Assembly (NCBI GenBank): GCA_019096195.1
Contig: JAGTXK010000091.1
Location: 868,001-932,000, forward strand
Direction of reading: 5' to 3'
DNA from: Boletus sp. NGJ
Taxonomy: Eukaryota > Basidiomycota > Agaricomycetes > Boletales > Boletaceae
Length of the DNA: 64,000 nucleotides
Shown here: piece after piece, positions 24,672 through 36,075 of the stretch
How the letters are laid out: every line of letters begins with the position of its first letter
Numbering within the stretch: position 1 is the first letter of the stretch
Notes under the pieces: generated by a model
What the model saw: only the letters and a program-made list of their open reading frames with translations
What the model was told of the DNA's origin: nothing
The model's database searches: none
Program-made: the position numbers and the translations under genes

Positions 24672-25105
24672 ATTTTGGAGAGCCTGCTATGTGGCCCCCC
24701 TGAAGCACCCTAACGAGGTCCAAGACCCCCGAAAGACGCTGATCTGGGTCTAGATCCAATTGATGACCTGGTCTCGACATCTGAGTCACACAATCAAGCG
24801 TTGATGAAAACCTCACCACAGAAAAGAGGAACAGAAGTACAGCATATCACTTGTAGAGCATTAGAGGGAAAAGAGGGCCACACGCGATTGGCCACCGTTT
24901 GTCTCAAGATGTCTGCTTGGACACGGCGATTGAAAACATTTCACTGACCCCCGAGTGTAGTTTGTAGAATGGAGTCACGTGCTTTTCTCCATTAAAGGAA
25001 AGCATTGCAAATGATTGGTCGCAGGGTGAATCTGTACATCGAGCCGTCTCCGACACTGGACACTCATCTCATTCCCGAGCAGTCTGCGCCGCGAGACAGC
25101 TTAAG
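24672..25105. promoter_or_regulatory. shared upstream region of cofactor B and DGAT2 genes
   Basis: 434 bp between divergent start codons. No additional gene seen; no clear TATA box. Confidence 0.5.
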
Positions 25106-26974
25106 ATGGATTACAGTCACCCGTTGACGGCATCAAACCGGACATTGTCTGCATCTGCGTTACGCGAAAGATTATCCAAATTGACGTCTTCGCCGTTGCG
25201 CCCTGTCGCCGCCCTACAAACATCAATCGAGTTGAGTGATTCTTTTGTGTCATCTTCTTTCTCGCTCGCACAAGAGACCATGGATTATCCAAATACTGAA
25301 GCATCTGCTTTTAGTTTTGTACCAACAAAGATACCCCGGAGACGCAGATTGCAGACCATGGCGGTCGCCGCCTGGTCCACCTTACTTGTTATTTCTATCT
25401 TCCTTTTTTTAATTCTATGGTGCGACGCTGTTTTCTTGCACTCGTGCTTTACTTACCTTGTATACTCTCAAGTTCGACTCCAGCCCTCTGGCCGTTCCTC
25501 GCTATTTATCTCATGTGGATGCACTGGATCGATAAAACTCCGGAGCATGGCACGAGGCTGAGCCCGTGGTTTCGTTCTTTGAAGATATGGCAGTACTTTG
25601 CGGACTACTATCCTGCGTCGTACGTTTCTAGAAATATATCAGGCTTCGATCTTTAATTATCGTGTGCAACGTGCCCAGATTAATGAAGGTGAGTTGAGTG
25701 CCTTCCGGGTCTTTAATCCTTTTACCCAAAGGTCCTGTAAAGGAATGTGATTTACCAGCAGACAGACCATATGTGTTTGGTTATCATCCACATGGTTCGT
25801 CCTGAATCACAATGATCTCACCAGCTTGCATCTAACCCGTTCGACTCTAGGAATCATAGGAATGTAAGGGATAATTTTTGTTAATAAACTATCTTTCAAT
25901 GTACTCTCACAGGGGTGCACTGGCCACTTTCGCAACAGAAGGTTACTCTAGCATCCTCTCGTAAAGCCACATACTGAGGATCGGGGCATCTAGCTACTGG
26001 GTTTTCACTCGCATTTCCAGGGATCCAGCCTCATCTTCTTACACTCACAAATAACTTCAACGTACCTCTATATCGCGAAATCCTCATGGCCCTTGGGATC
26101 AGCAGTGTTTCTAGGCGATCGTGCTCCAACATCTTGAAACGCGGAGCTGGGCAGGCCATTGCTATCGTGGTCGGCGGTGCTGCAGAAAGCTTGAGTGCTC
26201 GCCCAGGTACGGCAGATCTGACGTTGAGAAGGAGGTAAGTTAAGATAGTTGGTGCTAACGCTAATGCTCATACGTTGAATTCGTAGGCTGGGATTCATCA
26301 AGGTCGCGATTCAGCATGGGTATGTCAGATTACCTCCGGAAATCAATATATCCTTACCCCTCATTCATGTTCGTGTTGTCAGCGCCGACTTGGTGCCAGT
26401 GTTTTCCTTTGGCGAAAACGATGTACGGATCTTAGATTAACCCTGATCTCGAATTGATCTCGATATTGCTCTAGATCTACGAGCAAATGCCGAATGAAAA
26501 GGGGACCACTGTTTACGTTTTGCAAAAGAAGTTCCAGAGCATGTTTGGATTTACCCTCCCTTTGTTCCACGGACGTGGATTATTAAATTGTACGCCTTTT
26601 GCGATATCCTACAGCTGACTTCCTGTTGATGAATTGGTTCTGTATCTGTATCTTCCATCCGTAGATAACTTGGGACTAATGCCCTATCGCCGGAGGATCG
26701 TATCAGTTAGTGAGTTATTCTGTGACCTCCAAACCTTCGACCTTCAGACTCTGACGTCAATAGTTGGTCGGCCAGTACATATCCAGCAATGTGACAGGCC
26801 GTCGATCGAGGAAGTGACTCGGGTGCAGACGCTGTATATCGAAGAGCTGACCCGGTCCGTCCACTTTTCGACGGCCTCTAATCAAATCCCTGACCCAACT
26901 CCTACAGAATCTGGAATACATACAAAGATGAATTCGCGAAAACACGTACCAGGGAATTGAGCATCATCGACTAG
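25106..26974 (+). CDS. DGA1: diacylglycerol O-acyltransferase, DGAT2 family
   Basis: An ER/lipid-droplet enzyme that makes triacylglycerol from diacylglycerol and acyl-CoA. The start is ATG 25106 (MDYSHPLTASNRTLSASALR). A Ser-rich leader is followed by a hydrophobic hairpin (AAWSTLLVISIFLFLIL, then PALWPFLAIYLMWMHWIDK). Conserved blocks: TPEHGTRLSPWFRSLKIWQYF, here given as two parts TPEHGTRLSPWFRS and LKIWQYFADYYP; DLPADRPYVFGYHPHG with the HPHG motif; GIIGMGALATFATE; FPGIQPHLLTLTNNF; YREILMALGISSVSR; GGAAESLSARPGT; RRLGFIKVAIQHGADLVPVF; and GRGLLNYNLGLMPYRRRIV. The C-terminus is EFARTRTRELSIID at 26974. About nine introns. The acceptor before ECDLPADR is at GTAAAG near 25742. Confidence 0.93.
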
Positions 26975-29149
26975 ACAACCTTTTTGTTCATTATTCTCCT
27001 ATTTAATTTTCTCTCCGGGCTTTTTTTTTTTTAGCGTGTAACATGGATGTGATGTACGGACCACGAATACGTGGAATGAAGACCGTTTCGAAGTATAAAA
27101 CAGGCTCAATGAGAATGGCTTCTAGTCTGATGAGCAGGATGACTGGTTTCAACATGCCCTCAGGGGAGTCAGATGTTGTTAAACATCATTACCTGGTTCA
27201 CCAACTAGTGTTGGCGTTGTGGTCCGCTGACAGTCCACAGATCTTTCGTAAACCCCATCTGTTCCATGGGCCATATCTCAGAGTTGAGCTAGTTATGGTT
27301 AACTGGCGCGCTTTCAGTTCGAAGTACAGTAAGTACTGTTTGTCTTTGCCAAGAATTCAAATCTATGCATTTTTTTCTGGGTCTAACTTGAATTCTGCAT
27401 AGGCTGTCCTACTTAATATACTTGCTGTGACATTTTTCCAGAATGAATGCGGTATCTAATACAATTATAATCTGTGAAGTCGGATAAAAATGGCCACTTT
27501 GCAATGCAGCCCACATCAGAACGCAGGTGGGCTCCGTATATGCAAATTTGAGGCGATAACAACATTCCAAAAGCTATCCACCTCTCAATTATCAGCTGGT
27601 GCCGGTGAGATTTGGTTTCAGATGTGACTCGCAAAATTTTTGGCCAAACCATACTAGCGGGCCACACCAAGAATCGTCTGCGCAGGCCAGTAAGACCAAA
27701 ACCCGTGAGCGCGGGTACCATTGCAAAGTTTGGAGTCTAACTCCAAACTTTGCAATGGTATTCGCCACTAATCCGCGGATCGGACAAGGTCCTACCCCAC
27801 TGCTCGGAGAGGGTAACCAGACTCTGCCATGGCCAGTGGTAACAGTGAGAAAGCAGTTCAAATTCCGAATTCTGTATCCATGGACCGAGGGATTCCAAGG
27901 CGATTTCCGTTTGATCGTTCACGTTGACCAAGGAACGACTGCTTCCAATTGCTCCCTTTGATGGGTAATCCACAAGTCTATCATGAGAAGCGCGGGGGCC
28001 GGGATTCTGCACATGCATCTCACTGCCCCAACAATTTGGTGAGTGATGTACCTGCAACGACTCTCTCAGAGGTCTCGTCCAACAAGAAGGGACATGATAG
28101 CGAACAAACGGTGTTCCCTGGCATTGTGAGACGATGGGCTCGGTGAGGCTTGAGCAAAGGGGGCACTTGTGTGACGAGACGGGCCCCAAGGTTTTGCCGA
28201 TCCAGACTCAAATGGGCTGTGCCGCCAGATCTTGATCTGATCAGCATCAAGTTTTGATACGAATACTAATAAACTTGACTTCGGGCACCAGAGGGTTGAG
28301 ATGGAATTACAACTACAAGGAGTACTTACCTGCAAAAGTTTGCCACTGCACATACTTGAACAAACCTGTAATACTTACTCTCAATGATAGCTATGCAACC
28401 ACTTATATCTTCCTGTGATAACGGAGAATTACAACATGTTTTAGTTGATTGTGGCCCTCGAGCTGACATAAGCCGAGTACTTCATGACAACTGTACATCG
28501 CATCGCCGGCCACCGTTGCTCATTAACATTCAAGGCACCGAACACATGACTACTAGCTCGGCCACCGGCGACATCATTGAACTCCCCTGCGATGTTAGTC
28601 CCTCCCACTGTGAGAGTCGCTTTGCCCTTTCACAGGCAGGACTCTTGGGTCATATTGGGCTGTCGTGCTGCGTAGACCCTGACGACGGGGCATTCACGCG
28701 AGCTACTTGATCATGTTTTCCGCCTTGCTGATCATGGACAATTGGAACGGGTTGGATGTAGAACTGATGTCCGATTGCCTTGCGATGATTTGGCCTGCGG
28801 ATACTAGTAGCTTATCTCGATAAACTGCATCATGGCGCCAGGGATGATGCATATGGTCCCTCATCGCTTTCTTTTTTTCCCTCACCATGCTACGATCAAT
28901 CTTATATTGTACTTATCCTGATAGGCTTGGTGTTTCCAGTAGCGCTGGGAACCATCATTCGCTGCCCACAAGATATTCATAGTGAGTTTTCCCTCGAAGT
29001 TTCGGACGATCTAATGTGAGCATAGCATGTCTCACGATAGGCATTATTCCCTTGGGTATATATATAAATGCTATGAGCTGGCTGCCGCTCCGTTTCCAGT
29101 CCCGTTTCCAGCCCTTGCTAGCTGAAGCACAATCGAGCCCATACGAATC
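26975..29149. other. long stretch without an assignable gene
   Basis: More than 2 kb between DGAT2 and the DUF6534 gene. Frames at 27043-27402 and 28384-28710 (plus) and 27737-28189 (minus) are open, but none could be tied to a family. The minus frame has a SHKCPLCSSLTEP segment that might be a worn zinc knuckle from a transposon; this is weak. A perfect palindrome lies at 27716-27760. The rest looks like decayed or non-coding DNA. Confidence 0.45.
27716..27760. repeat. perfect 21-bp palindrome with 3-nt spacer
   Basis: Left arm TACCATTGCAAAGTTTGGAG plus T (27716-27736), spacer CTA, right arm 27740-27760 as its exact reverse complement. The match stops sharply at both outer ends (G opposite T). 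Confidence 0.95.
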
Positions 29150-31102
29150 ATGTCAACCCCCAGTGTCGGCGAACTTGTCGACCTATATGGAACGATTTAC
29201 GGTTCATTGTACTTTTCTATTGTCATGTCGACCGCATTTTACGGTATTACATGCATGCAAACGTGAGTGCTGTTCACTCTAGAGGGATGACAGTGATCGA
29301 GCAAGTGCACTCTTACCACTCGGACAGATTCTTTTATTATGTGCAGTAAGGCCCATGTTTCTTGTACCCTATCGTCAGTTTATCGCTCTTCGTTCCAGCT
29401 ATCCGAACGATAGTTCGTACATGAAGACAGCTGTAAGTCAGATTATGGACGAGCCAAACATGATAATGTAGCATTCTTCACAGGTAGCAGTGTTATGGTA
29501 AAGTACCATATTGCTTTCATTTACGATGTCCCTGACACTTCGCGATAGGGCATTCAATACAGTCCACGAAACTTTGTGTATTTCCGGTGGTTCGTTTCTT
29601 GACATGCATGGCATTCGGACGTCGCGTTCATATTGCATTCCACTTAGGATATTCTTACTTCATGGCTGGCTGGGTGAACCCTGCTTCAATAGTGATTGTT
29701 ACTTCGTGAGTCGTTACTTTCAGAATCCTATTTTTCACGCCTCGACCATCATCCTAGGGAAATCGTCGTAAGTTTCATTTGTAACTCGCTTGAAATGTCT
29801 ACCAACAAGTCGTAGGTACAGTTACTCTTCACGGTACGCATATTTTTTTGTGCTCGGAACGAGTGCTAATTTCATTCAGGCCCTGGTTGCAGTACCTACG
29901 CAGAGCTATTTCGTCTACCGAATCTACATCTGTGCGTCTCGGCCTCCAACTCCCTTTCCAATTTGCTCACTCCCGTTCAGTTAGTGGAAAGAACATTCTT
30001 GCGCCACTTTTATATGTAGGTGTCTGCACTATCAGAAATTCAGTCTCACTTAATTCCTGCGATACAGTTCCCCATGGGGCTCATCCAATTTGGCAAGGCT
30101 TTATCATTTGTTTTGGGACTGAAGTCTGATAGGTTTTTTGAACACATCAGTGACCGCTTTCAGTAGGCTATCATTGACCGCATTCACATCAATATAATAC
30201 TGATGATCAAAACATCAGTTTGCGTAATCGAATCGCTATCTAGTACCAAGGAGTTCGTTCATTTCATTTTCCCCGACTGCAATTTGCCCATGCACGTTTC
30301 CTGTTTGCTTCCAGCTTACAGGCTGGCATTTCAATCACCCAGCTCACCACCTATACATATGTGGTAGGGTCATATTTTATGCTCAGAATCGAAGGCCTCA
30401 CCGTCTTGTGGACAGATCTCAGTTACCTTGTGCATCGCTTTCGCTGCCGGAGCAGATATCCTGATCGCCATTTTCCTGACGTACTTGCTTGTCCGCAAGC
30501 GGTCCACGACTGCATTCGCAAAGTAAGTGCGCAAGGCTATGCGTCGTGTTGACGAAATCATCTGATCGTGGATTTTGGTGCCAAGGACGGCAAGCCTTTT
30601 GCAACGCCTCACGGTGTTCGCAGTGAATACGGGTATCTGGACAGCCACGTTCGCGCTATTGTCCCTCGTCTTAGTGCGTATCGCTCGTCACCGGCACGCT
30701 TGTTTGCAATATGTCCTGATCTAAACGCCATAGCTGCAAGTCTACCCAACAAATTTGCTCTATGTGGTATTCGGCATTCCAGCTGCCTCCATCTACTGTA
30801 ACACCTTCCTGGCCAACTTGAATGCCAGATCGTATATTCGGGGTGAAGCGTTACCGCACGATGACGATGTGGACTTGTTCGCGAGTTCAGCCTCGCCATT
30901 GTCTGACACCATCAAGACTGACAGACGGCTTGAAGCTGTGGAGATGGCCCCTCCCATCCATCAGGTGGGTTTTCAGAGTCCAAGCTGGTTCGGCTGTCAT
31001 GGGCTTATCATGCGGCGATTGTCACCGTAGAGAATTTGGAAGACCACGGAGGTGGTGAGTTTTACGGATGCCAAAGTGGACACAACAGAGAATGCATTGT
31101 GA
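29150..31102 (+). CDS. DUF6534-type seven-helix membrane protein
   Basis: A member of a large Agaricomycete family of unknown function with about seven membrane segments. The start is ATG 29150 (MSTPSVGELVDLYGTIYGS). About 13 short exons, some tiny (the FYYVH exon is 18 nt), all join with GT-AG introns near 50 nt. Recognisable blocks: STAFYGITCMQTFFYYV with YPNDSSYMKTAVAVLWAFNT; HETLCISGYSYFMAGWVNP; ALVAVPTQSYFVYRIYIFS; GLIQFGKALSFVLGLKSD; ISVTLCIAFAAGADILIAIF; LTYLLVRKRSTTAFAKT; LTVFAVNTGIWTATFALLSL; and VFGIPAASIYCNTFLANLNA then RSYIRGE. The last intron is read as 30967-31030, giving an end at 31102. Without it the frame ends at 31030. The reading frame looks intact. Confidence 0.85.
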
Positions 31103-32011
31103 GCTGGACGGGTTTTGACAACGGAGGCCTACCGTCCTTGTTGATTGAGTCCAAGTACTCCTCCGTTTGCTTCCTCCATCTCATCGGAACACATTTTTTT
31201 TATTTGCGGGCGAAATACTACATGGTACATATTCTGCAGGGTCTCTCTTGCTTAGCAAACCGCTTTAGAATTCAGGTTCCTCTGGGGCCCTGGTACTATT
31301 ATCGAACACTGTCGAATCACAATTATAACTTACATGGAAATCGCCACTGTACCGTGGTCTGAGGCTCCTTGTTTAATAAAATACTTTTCGGCGTTGTCTT
31401 TTGGAATACCGACACGGTCAGGATCCATCGACCTTGTTGCATCCTGATAATTCGTCACTAGGGTATTCCACGATGAGTCCTCCAAGTCGATGTCGCGCCG
31501 TTCGAACCGACTCGCCCTTGGATCGTTGGGACTTCCTAGACTAGTTCAATTTGTAGTACGTTGCTCCAAAGCAGGTTGTAAATTGACTGGAAAAAAAAAC
31601 CCATCTGGAAACCTGGGAACGCGAGGCATTGGATCTGTGCGTGCATTCCCTCGGTGTCGATATGCACTTCTGGCCTGATGGATGATCAGATTTACTAGAT
31701 AGTCAAACGCGAGGTCAGATTCTAATCTGTACCGGCTGGGCGCTGTTCAGTTTCCCATGTTCGGGTAAGATTTATCTGGGAGCTGGTAAATCCTCGGAAA
31801 TGGCGCTCTCTCTGGCGAGCGATGTGAGTGCGGCAATTAATCGGACCATAGGGAACCTAGACTAAAGGGTACACTCAAACACTGATGAACGCTGCTTACT
31901 AGGTAAGTCCCATTCAAACTCCGACATGTATCTGCACCTCTACAGACATCATTGGACTGCCTAATCTCAAACAGCATCGACACCAAGCAGATCGACGAAG
32001 AAACGTGCGCG
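31103..32011. other. no gene recognised between DUF6534 and UBX genes
   Basis: A frame at 31490-31678 and one starting at ATG 31472 are short, with no similarity I recognise. The stretch likely holds the DUF6534 3' UTR and the UBX promoter. Confidence 0.45.
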
Positions 32012-33875
32012 ATGCCGAGCGATAGAGAAACACTGTTGAGCATGGGGTTCGACCCCGCCCGTGTCGATTGTCAGTTATCCCATCTATCCGCCGTTCCCCA
32101 CCTTTCTCATCCTCGTCGTGTGTCCGGATCGGTGATTGGGGTCACTAACCTGTCCTTTTTTTCTTCTTTCTTTCGCTCGTTTCTTTGTTTACGCGTTTCT
32201 TGGGTCGTCGGTTTGATGGACGCGTGATCGATGGATTGTATGTACGTTGGTGCTCGCTAGGGGCACTCAGGGCGACGAACAGACGGGGACTCCAGCCTGC
32301 GATGGATCACCTGCTTGAACATGAGGGCGACCCCGTTCCCGCATCCGATGCTGGCTCAGGTCCTGTGGCTGGTGCGTCGTCGACGGGTGTAGGTACGGAG
32401 GCGGAGGCGGCGGATGAGGACGAAGACGTGGCGGCGTTGGGGATCGCGGGTGCGGGAGACGTCGAGGCCAAGGTACGTCCCCGTGCACATACTTGTATGC
32501 GGGGTTCTCCTGCCCCTCGCACCGTCTCGACTGAGCTTCTCTCTCGTCTCGTCATTTCGCGTACGCCGTCATCGCACACACACTCGACAGAGCATCAAAT
32601 GTTCGATCTGTGACAAAACCTTTCGAAATACCGCCTTGGCGAATTTCCACGCTGAGAAGAGTGGGCATGATCAGTTTGAGGAAAGCACAGAAGAGGTACG
32701 CCATGCGTGTGTCATTCCTATGTGGTCTTTTTGAAGAAGAAAATACCCCCCACCACTCTTCGCTTGGGCTTGGGCATCACGCGCGAATAGATGAAGCCAC
32801 TGACGGAAGAGGAGAGAAAAGAAAAGCTCGCTGAGCTGCGCGCCAAGATGGCTGCGAAACGTGCGGTCAAGGTAACAGAGGACGCCAAAGAAGCGAAGGC
32901 GAACGAAAAGATTCGGCGAAAGCAGGGCAAGGTAGGTCGATCAAACCACGTCGATCTTGGTTTTATCTCACTCTTTTCTTCGATGTTCAGGACATACACA
33001 AGGTCAAGGAAGAGCTGAAGGCAAAGGAAATTGTCAAGGAAGCAGAGCAGAGACGACAAGGTAACGTTGCCCCACACCTCTCTCACCCACGGACGCTCAA
33101 CCATACGCATACAGACAAGATCGACGATGCCAAAGCCAAAGCAGCCATCCGCGCTCAGATCGAAGCAGACAAGAAAACCCGCGCCGAAAAAGCCGCGCGT
33201 GAAAAGGCACTCCGAGAGGGTCGACCGATTGTCGATGCCGCTGCTTCCTCCTCTTCCTCCGCCGCCGCCACCCCTGCAGTCACGTCAGCCTCAAACAGTG
33301 CTAGTGCGGTGGCAGGCAAAGACTTCAAGGACACGCGGCTCCAGATCAGGCTTGCGAGTGGGGGAACGCCGTACGTGACGACGCTGCCGAGTGATTCAAG
33401 TACGTGATTCGCCTCGTCTTCATTTCCGCTTTCCCCCCCTCGTCTTGCGTCTCCCCTCGCTCCCGCACATCTTGGTGGACCCGACTGCGGACTGATGCGG
33501 CCTATTCTACAGCGCTATGCGACGTTGCCGAGTTTGTCGCTGCACAGACGTTGAGCGTCAGCGTCGACACGATCTCGTTTACCCAACAATTTCCCAGGTG
33601 GGTGTGAATCGCGTACATACGTTACACGCCGTGCATGCGTGTGCATTAGACCGAGACGCTCACCCGTTTTCAAGGAAAACGTTTACGCGTGCCGAGTTTG
33701 GAAAGACGTTGCGAGAGTTGGGGATTGACGCCTTCTGCGGTGGGTTGTGTCGTGTTTTGTTGGTTTAGAAGAACTGACGATGGATCTTGGGTGCATAGGT
33801 CTTGATCGCGTCTTGATGGACGAGGTAAAGGTGTATGTACTATATATGCATGCAAACTACACGGAAGGACGTTGA
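32012..33875 (+). CDS. UBA-C2H2-UBX domain protein (UBXN1/SAKS1-like), C-terminus frameshifted
   Basis: A p97/Cdc48 adaptor of the UBA-UBX type, expected to bind ubiquitinated clients and Cdc48, which is also encoded in this window. The start is ATG 32012. The UBA domain is MPSDRETLLSMGFDPARVD, then WALRATNRRGLQPAMDHLL. A C2H2 finger follows (CSICDKTFRNTALANFHAEK, then SGHD). A long charged coiled coil comes next (KPLTEEERKEKLAELRAKM to ALREGRPIVDA). The UBX domain has DTRLQIRLASGGTPYVTTLP, LCDVAEFVAAQTLSVSVDTI, FTQQFPRKTFTRAEFGKTL. The family ends GLTPSAVLIAS. Those codons are present (33718-33816), but a run of four G at 33720-33723 puts them one base out of frame. As written the protein continues ELGIDAFCGLDRVLMDEVK and stops at 33875. 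One fewer G would end it at 33816. Confidence 0.88.
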
Positions 33876-34024
33876 ACGATATTTCTTGTGCGCAAATCGA
33901 TCGGTAAGTATCATTTTGAGTGCATCGAACTCGACGATATCGCATCTATACCCAGAGCCAGGGTCTAAATGTATGACATCTAAGCAGTGCATTGGAATCG
34001 ACGACATGATGGTCATGTTTCTGA

Positions 34025-35831
34025 TTAGTACTCCAACAACGTGATTGCACCATCGGTATGTCCGAGCGCGATCCGCCCTGCTTCTTCCTCCGTCGCGATG
34101 CGCGTCCACGCGTCGTCGCCACGCATACCAAACACCATCGACGCACCACTCGAATTGGTGGGGACGGTTGGTTCTGCACCCGTCGCTGGCGTTGTCGCCA
34201 TCTGCACACCTCCACCTCCACCCCCACCTGGCGCACCGACTCCTACCATCGCTAGCCCCTCATCCCCAAGCTGAACCATCCTCCCCGCCAATCGCTGACC
34301 GTGCTCACTCGGCCCCAACCAATCTTCCGTATGATTATCCAACCACAGGGCCGTACCGTACCGTCCGAGCGTCATCGCAGACTGGCCGAACAAGCGGAGG
34401 GGCGAGCCGATGGTGTGGATGGGGTGCGGGCGGGGGTCGTACGGGAGGTTGTGCTCGGTCGTGAATGTGAACGTCGGCGAGGATGAGTGGGGTGAGGATG
34501 AGGGTGGGGTTGTCGGTGATGAGCGTTGGGTCGAGGCCAGTGTCGGGGTGCGTCCTCCACGCCCGTGTGCACGTCCCCCGGTGTGGTATATAGGGTTGGG
34601 GAGCAAGAGGTAATGATGGAGGACGTTGACAGGCCACGGAAAGATGCTTCCGAAGCGCACAAATAGATGGATGGGACGTGGGCCTGGGCTGGAAGACGCG
34701 TGTTGCTCACATAGCATGACCGTGTCGGTGCGCCACTGGAACTTGAACTGCGCAAGTGGGTAGGCGATGGGGGCGCCTCGCGCGGAGAGGAGGCTCGGGC
34801 GTGGTGTGGTGGTGTAGATCTCGATGGACAGGATACGGACGACGATGGCGTAGTCGTGTGCGAGGTGGATGGCTTGTACACGGTCGTCGGGCTGGGGTGG
34901 TGTGAGTGCGTGAAGTGTGCTGTGGGTGGGGACTGACCTGGATCAGGGAAGGGTTGAGGAGCTGGAGTTTTTCTTGTCGGAGGTCTGGGAGGTCCCAGAG
35001 ACAGAGTGCGCCGCCGTCGTCTATGCGACGGGTGACGAGTGTGGAACCGCTGAGGAGGTGGAGCTCGCGGATGCCGTCGATGGTGGCTTGGGTTTCGAAC
35101 GCACATTCAGGGTCTTCGGCATCAAAGTGGACCGAAAACATCTCTGTTCTATCCCACCGGAGAGTCAACAAGGTTAAGAAATGAATTGTGCACGAGATCA
35201 CGCACTGAGCAGATTGCATCGCCAATACGGCTGAGCTGGTCGGGTCCGAATTGAGGACGACACCGCCGTACGGGCCATCGGCATGCCTGAGCTCTGCGAC
35301 GCATCTCGGCTGCTCGCGCGCCAGGTCCCAGCACTGGAGCAGATACGTTCGAGGCTGGGCCGTCATCCGCACGGAGATCAACCACCGATTTGATCGCCCC
35401 GGTAGGAACTGGAGGAAGATGATGCGCGCGCTCGGTTCGGTGGGGGTGTTGAGTGTTATCGTTCTGCGCGGCACGGGCGAGGGCGAGGTCCAGGTGCGAC
35501 GGAGGGTGAAGGCGCGGTGGGTGAGGGATTCGAGGCTGTGGGCGGAGAGGTCGGCGAGGGGGGTTGTGCCGAGGTCGGGGCAGGGGATGTGTCGATCGAG
35601 GACGTGTGTGCGGAAGAGGAGGGCCCAGAGAGAGCGCAAGTGTGTCACTGCATAGAGGCTTTTGCATGTCTAGACGGGGGGTGAGAACGGGACGGGAAAA
35701 CGACGACGACGACGACGGGGACGTACGCGACGGAGTGCGAGGACGCTCTGAAGCGGGAGGTGTGCGACAATGTCGAGGAGGATGTCGAGCGGGACGGGGA
35801 GAGGGGGGGAGTGTTCCCAAGTGTTATCCAT
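34025..35831 (-). CDS. F-box protein with beta-propeller-like C-terminal region
   Basis: Probable substrate receptor of an SCF ubiquitin ligase. The start is ATG 35831 (MDNTWEHSPPLP). The F-box is short and N-terminal: PLPVPLDILLDIVAHLPLQS, then VLALRR. The rest resembles the propeller found in fungal F-box proteins: RIIFLQFLPGRSNRWLISV, YLLQCWDLAREQPRCVAELR, TEMFSVHFDAEDPECAFETQ, SGSTLVTRRIDDGGALCLWD, then FGQSAMTLGRYGTALWLDNH and RIALGHTDGAITLLEY at the end. At least four introns. The substrate is unknown. It is divergent from the coiled-coil gene, 244 bp between start codons. Confidence 0.8.
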
Positions 35832-36075
35832 GAGAACGGTGCAGAGTGCAGCGAGGGCGATTTATAGAGGGAGAAAAGAGACATGGTTGTATTTTCCGTG
35901 TGCGACGTGAGCTAGGAGCAAAACATGCGAAAAAATCGGACGTGGACGACCTCGAGGACGAGAAGGGTCCGCGAATATCGTGTCAAGCAGTCGAGATTAG
36001 ATTAGATACGGTACAGTTTGCGGCTAAACCGTTTCGTTTCCCATTCCCAACCGCCGCGCGCTCACTGAGTTCGAC
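35832..36075. promoter_or_regulatory. short divergent promoter region
   Basis: 244 bp between the start codons of the F-box gene and the coiled-coil gene. No clear core element seen. Both genes are very GC-rich, which also produces many false open frames on the opposite strands. Confidence 0.5.
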
